Below are positions 60,756 through 64,000 of a stretch of DNA of 64,000 nt, one piece after another. A program made the position numbers and the translations under genes. The notes under the pieces were generated by a model. It was given only the letters and a program-made list of their open reading frames with translations. It was not told the DNA's origin and ran no database searches. Within the stretch, counting starts at the first letter, position 1; every line of letters starts with the position of its first letter. The DNA comes from Pantoea wallisii. GTDB taxonomy: Bacteria; Pseudomonadota; Gammaproteobacteria; Enterobacterales; Enterobacteriaceae. The stretch covers positions 88,026-152,025 of the forward strand of contig NZ_MLFS01000002.1 in the NCBI RefSeq assembly GCF_002095485.1. Reading direction: 5' to 3'.

Positions 60756-62672
60756 ATGCGTTTGTTTATTGCTGAAAAACCCAGCCTGGCGCGCGCGATC
60801 GCTGATGTGCTGCCTAAACCGCACCGGCGCGGCGATGGCTATATTGCCTGTGGTAATGACCAGGTAGTGACCTGGTGTGTCGGGCATCTGCTTGAGCAGG
60901 CGCAGCCGGACAGCTACGACAGCCGTTACGCGCGCTGGAATCTGGCCGATCTACCGATTATTCCGGAGAAGTGGCGTCTGCAACCGCGCCCCTCCGTCGC
61001 CAAACAGCTCAAAGTGATTGAAGGCCTGCTGCTGCAGGCCAGCGAAGTGGTCCATGCCGGTGACCCGGATCGCGAAGGCCAGCTGCTGGTTGATGAGGTA
61101 CTGGATTATCTGCAGTTACCACCCGAGAAGCGGCAGAGGGTGCAGCGCTGCCTGATTAACGATCTTAACCCGTCGGCGGTGGAGCGAGCGGTAGGGCGTT
61201 TACGCGAAAATCGCGAATTTATCCCGCTGTGCGTCTCTGCGCTGGCGCGCGCTCGTGCCGACTGGCTGTACGGCATCAATATGACGCGCGCGTGGACGCT
61301 GCTGGGTCGCAACGCCGGCTACGATGGCGTGCTCTCTGTAGGACGGGTACAAACGCCGGTGCTGGGGCTGGTCGTACGGCGCGATGAGGAGATCGAGAAC
61401 TTCATTCCTAAAGACTACTTTGAAGTGAAGGCGCACATCGTCACGCCAAAGGATGAGCGTTTTATTGCCAGCTGGATTCCCAGCGATGCCTGTGAGCCGT
61501 GGCAGGATGAAGAGGGACGTCTGCTGCACCGTCCGCTGGCGGAGCATGTGCTGGAGCGCATCAACGGTAAACCGGCACGGGTTACCGGGTATAACGATAA
61601 ACGGGAATCGGAGATTGCGCCGCTGCCGTTTTCGCTCTCCAGTCTGCAAATTGAGGCCGCAAAACGGTTTGGCCTGAGCGCGCAGAACGTGCTGGACTGC
61701 TGCCAGCGGCTGTATGAGACCCATAAGCTTATCACCTATCCGCGCTCCGACAGCCGTTACCTGCCAGAGGAGCATTACGCTGGCCGGCAGGCGGTGTTGA
61801 ACGCTATTCGGGCGCATCAGCCGAATTTGTCTCCCCCGGCGGAATTCAATCCGGATCAGAAAAACCGCTGCTGGGACGATAAGAAAGTGGATGCGCACCA
61901 TGCGATTATCCCGACGGCGCGCGCCAGCAACGTTAACCTGAGCGACAATGAAGCCAATATTTACGGCCTGATTGCCCGGCAGTATCTGATGCAGTTCTGC
62001 CCGGATGCGGTGTTCCGCAAATGCGTGATCGATCTGGATATCGGTGGCGGTAAATTTATAGCGAAGGCGCGTTTTCTTGCCGAAGCGGGCTGGCGTGCGC
62101 TGCTGGGCAGTAAAGAGCGCGACGAAGAGAATGACGGTACGCCGCTGCCGGTGGTAAGCAAGGGCGATGAGCTGCTGTGCGAGCGCGGCGAAGTGCTGGC
62201 AAAGCAGACGCAGCCGCCGCGGCCCTTTACCGATGCTACGCTGCTCTCCGCCATGACCGGTATCGCACGCTTCGTGCAGGATAAAGAATTAAAGAAAGTG
62301 CTGCGCGCGACCGATGGTTTAGGTACGGAAGCGACGCGTGCCGGCATTATTGAATTGCTGTTCCGCCGTTCATTCCTGGTGAAAAAGGGTCGCTATATTC
62401 ACTCTACCGATGCGGGCAGGGCGCTGATCCATGCGCTGCCAGAGATGGCAGCGCGGCCTGATATGACGGCGCAATGGGAATCCACTCTGACCCGCATCAG
62501 TGAAAAAGCCTGCCGCTATGATGAGTTTATGCAGCCGCTGGTCAGCACCCTGATCGGCCTGATTGGCGAAGCTCGTCAGCGTCCCTCGCTGCAGGCATTT
62601 CGGGGTTTAGCCGCGACCGGGCCAAAACGCAGTAAAGCGAAAACTACCCGGCGCAAAACGAAGGAGACGTAA
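60756..62672 (+). CDS. topB: DNA topoisomerase III
   Basis: TopB is a type IA topoisomerase that decatenates replicated chromosomes. The 638-residue product has the TOPRIM domain ([28 protein letters not shown]) and the catalytic Tyr Y328 in [14 protein letters not shown], the same position as E. coli. The C-terminus is a basic tail ([15 protein letters not shown]) and has no zinc fingers, as expected for TopB. It is about 15 residues shorter than E. coli (653). ATG 60756 follows TGAGGAACGACGCC. Confidence 0.96.
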   Translation: MRLFIAEKPSLARAIADVLPKPHRRGDGYIACGNDQVVTWCVGHLLEQAQPDSYDSRYARWNLADLPIIPEKWRLQPRPSVAKQLKVIEGLLLQASEVVHAGDPDREGQLLVDEVLDYLQLPPEKRQRVQRCLINDLNPSAVERAVGRLRENREFIPLCVSALARARADWLYGINMTRAWTLLGRNAGYDGVLSVGRVQTPVLGLVVRRDEEIENFIPKDYFEVKAHIVTPKDERFIASWIPSDACEPWQDEEGRLLHRPLAEHVLERINGKPARVTGYNDKRESEIAPLPFSLSSLQIEAAKRFGLSAQNVLDCCQRLYETHKLITYPRSDSRYLPEEHYAGRQAVLNAIRAHQPNLSPPAEFNPDQKNRCWDDKKVDAHHAIIPTARASNVNLSDNEANIYGLIARQYLMQFCPDAVFRKCVIDLDIGGGKFIAKARFLAEAGWRALLGSKERDEENDGTPLPVVSKGDELLCERGEVLAKQTQPPRPFTDATLLSAMTGIARFVQDKELKKVLRATDGLGTEATRAGIIELLFRRSFLVKKGRYIHSTDAGRALIHALPEMAARPDMTAQWESTLTRISEKACRYDEFMQPLVSTLIGLIGEARQRPSLQAFRGLAATGPKRSKAKTTRRKTKET

Positions 62673-62674
62673 TC

Positions 62675-62971
62675 ATGCGTTATGCAGTGCTGTGGCTCAG
62701 TGGCGTGCTGTTATGCAGCGCGTCTGCGCTGGCTAATCGCCAGCCTGAGAGTGGGCATATGGGCACCAATACTGATGTCGTGGTCGATATGCCGTCAGAG
62801 GTGTGGACGCAGGGGCAAAACCGTCAGCGGGACTGTCTGCAATGCTGCATTTATGAAAACCGCAACTACTCAGAGGGCGCGGTGGTGAAGGCGGAGGGCG
62901 TGCTGCTGCAGTGCGCACGTGATGAGAAGGTGCTGGGCACCAATCCGTTAATCTGGAAGATTATCAAATAA
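62675..62971 (+). CDS. DUF1496 small secreted protein (YnjH-like)
   Basis: The 98-residue product has a signal peptide (MRYAVLWLSGVLLCSASALA, cleaved near ALA-N) and a mature part with NTDVVVDMPSEVW and four cysteines (DCLQCCIYEN and LLQCARD), a DUF1496-type layout like E. coli YnjH. ATG 62675 lies 8 bases after AAGGAG, which is inside the topB end, so it is co-translated with topB. The probable location is the periplasm. Function is unknown. A 9-bp palindrome without T-run follows (62976-62997). Confidence 0.75.
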   Translation: MRYAVLWLSGVLLCSASALANRQPESGHMGTNTDVVVDMPSEVWTQGQNRQRDCLQCCIYENRNYSEGAVVKAEGVLLQCARDEKVLGTNPLIWKIIK

Positions 62972-63004
62972 ACCTATGTGGCGCGCCTGCGCCACATATC
63001 TCTC

Positions 63005-63811
63005 TTACAACGCGAAGGTGGACCAGATCGGCGCGTGATCGGAGGGTTTTTCCATACCGCGAATGTCGTAATCTATCCCACTGTCGATGCAGCGTGATGC
63101 CAGCGGCTGGCTGGCGAGCAGCAGATCAATCCGCAGGCCGCGATTGTCATCGAAGCCTTTTGACCGGTAGTCGAACCACGAGAAGCGATCCGCAACGTCC
63201 GGGTTTTTCGCGCGCCACGTATCTACCAGGCCCCACTGCAGTAAGCGGTCCATCCACTCGCGCTCCTCGGGCAGGAACGAACATTTACCGGCGCGCAGCC
63301 AGCGTTTGCGACTCTCTTCGCCGATGCCGATATCCAGGTCAGTACTGCTGATGTTCATGTCACCCATGATCAGTACCGGCTTATCAGCGCTTAACTGCTG
63401 ATCAAGGTAGCTTTGAAGATCGCGGTAAAACTTCTCTTTCGCCGGAAATTTGAGCGGGTGGTCACGGCTTTCGCCCTGCGGGAAGTAGCCATTAATCACG
63501 GTGATGTCACCAATCGGGCTGGCGATCTCTGCCATGATCAGGCGGCGCTGTGCATCTTCGTCATCGCCGGGAAAGCCGCGTCGTACCATAATCGGCTGCG
63601 CTTTGGTTAACAGGGCAACGCCATAGTGGCCCTTCTGGCCGTGATAGAACACGTTGTAACCGAGCTTACTAACGTCTTCGAGCGGGAACATATCGTCATG
63701 GACTTTGGTTTCCTGCAGGCCGATGACATCGGGCTGATGCTGCTCAATTAGCGCTTCCAGTTGATGGGGACGTGCGCGCAAGCCGTTGATGTTAAAAGAG
63801 ACAAATTTCAT
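63005..63811 (-). CDS. xthA: Exodeoxyribonuclease III
   Basis: XthA is the major AP endonuclease and 3'-phosphodiesterase for base-excision repair. The 268-residue product equals E. coli. Active-site residues are present: N7 in [11 protein letters not shown]34 in GLQETKV, the D-x-N pair in [11 protein letters not shown] and D258/H259 in [11 protein letters not shown] 63811 aligns with E. coli. It converges with the YnjH-like gene. The 189 bp after its start to the window end contain no supported gene. Confidence 0.97.
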   Translation of the reverse strand: MKFVSFNINGLRARPHQLEALIEQHQPDVIGLQETKVHDDMFPLEDVSKLGYNVFYHGQKGHYGVALLTKAQPIMVRRGFPGDDEDAQRRLIMAEIASPIGDITVINGYFPQGESRDHPLKFPAKEKFYRDLQSYLDQQLSADKPVLIMGDMNISSTDLDIGIGEESRKRWLRAGKCSFLPEEREWMDRLLQWGLVDTWRAKNPDVADRFSWFDYRSKGFDDNRGLRIDLLLASQPLASRCIDSGIDYDIRGMEKPSDHAPIWSTFAL

Positions 63812-64000
63812 TTCGCTGCCATTTATTTCCGCAAAAGGTTGCCGGGATGGTAGCGACTTTTACATGAAATGTCATCGGCTGAATCCGGCTGGCGGGATTA
63901 GAGCTGACTGGATGTGCGTCAGGTTTCTCGCTGCAGATACGGTACACGGCCTTAAGGGAGATTGAGGATGCCCGGAACGGTAAAAAACGGCTGACAACAG
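63812..64000. other. Terminal region upstream of xthA
   Basis: No gene is supported. A start-like ATG at 63975 is followed by a stop within a few codons. The region presumably holds the xthA promoter. Confidence 0.4.

Noticed and set aside
62976..62997. Terminator between the ynjH-like gene and xthA
   Set aside because: Perfect 9-bp stem ATGTGGCGC/GCGCCACAT but no T-run on either strand; left as a palindrome only.

Overview
The window is a chromosomal segment of an enterobacterium of the Enterobacterales. Gene content, gene order and protein sequence are close to E. coli K-12, but several joins and inserted genes differ from it. High GC, the conserved housekeeping set and a WbaP/AmsG-type exopolysaccharide initiating transferase point to the Erwiniaceae (Pantoea/Erwinia). 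That assignment is inference from protein similarity as I remember it; no search was run.

Layout. (1) 1-13968: the letB-letA lipid-transport pair (letB cut by the window start), msrC, proQ-prc, htpX, yebQ, kdgR, yobH, yebO, an inserted metallo-beta-lactamase-fold hydrolase, yobF-cspC, rlmA and yobD. (2) 14031-31388: manXYZ (mannose PTS), yoaE, pdeD, sdaA, nudL-pabB, yoaH, yoaB, yoaA, tsaB, yeaY, fadD and rnd. (3) 31406-46573: minCDE, ycgL, ycgM, ycgN, dsbB, fadR, ycgB, dadAX, then an accessory patch (MFS exporter, WbaP-like transferase, a small unknown protein) before cvrA. In E. coli this block lies far away on the map. (4) 46772-63811: yeaGH behind a sigma-54-type promoter, mipA, yeaE, gapA-yeaD, msrB-yeaC, pncA, ansA, sppA, ydjA-selD-topB-ynjH-like, and xthA.

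How the genes connect. Envelope maintenance is well represented (LetAB, Prc, HtpX, SppA, DsbB, MipA, YeaY). Fatty-acid control is internally linked: fadR is in the window and a near-consensus FadR operator sits in front of fadD. Amino-acid catabolism (sdaA, dadAX, ansA) and sugar uptake (manXYZ, kdgR, gapA-yeaD) fill much of the rest. MsrB and MsrC repair oxidised methionine.

Two things stand out. First, four genes (proQ, pdeD, ansA, sppA) are each split by a single small frameshift inside or next to a short G/C run while both halves remain well conserved. This looks more like base-calling error than decay, but must be checked. Second, several non-coding elements are clearly structured: a 106-bp nested palindrome after fadR, an imperfect inverted repeat before selD, a sigma-54 promoter before yeaG, and a premature in-frame stop in yobF. 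I found no CRISPR array, prophage, insertion sequence, tRNA or rRNA, and no convincing undescribed multi-gene system. The only plausible accessory islands are the single inserted hydrolase and the three-gene patch between dadX and cvrA.
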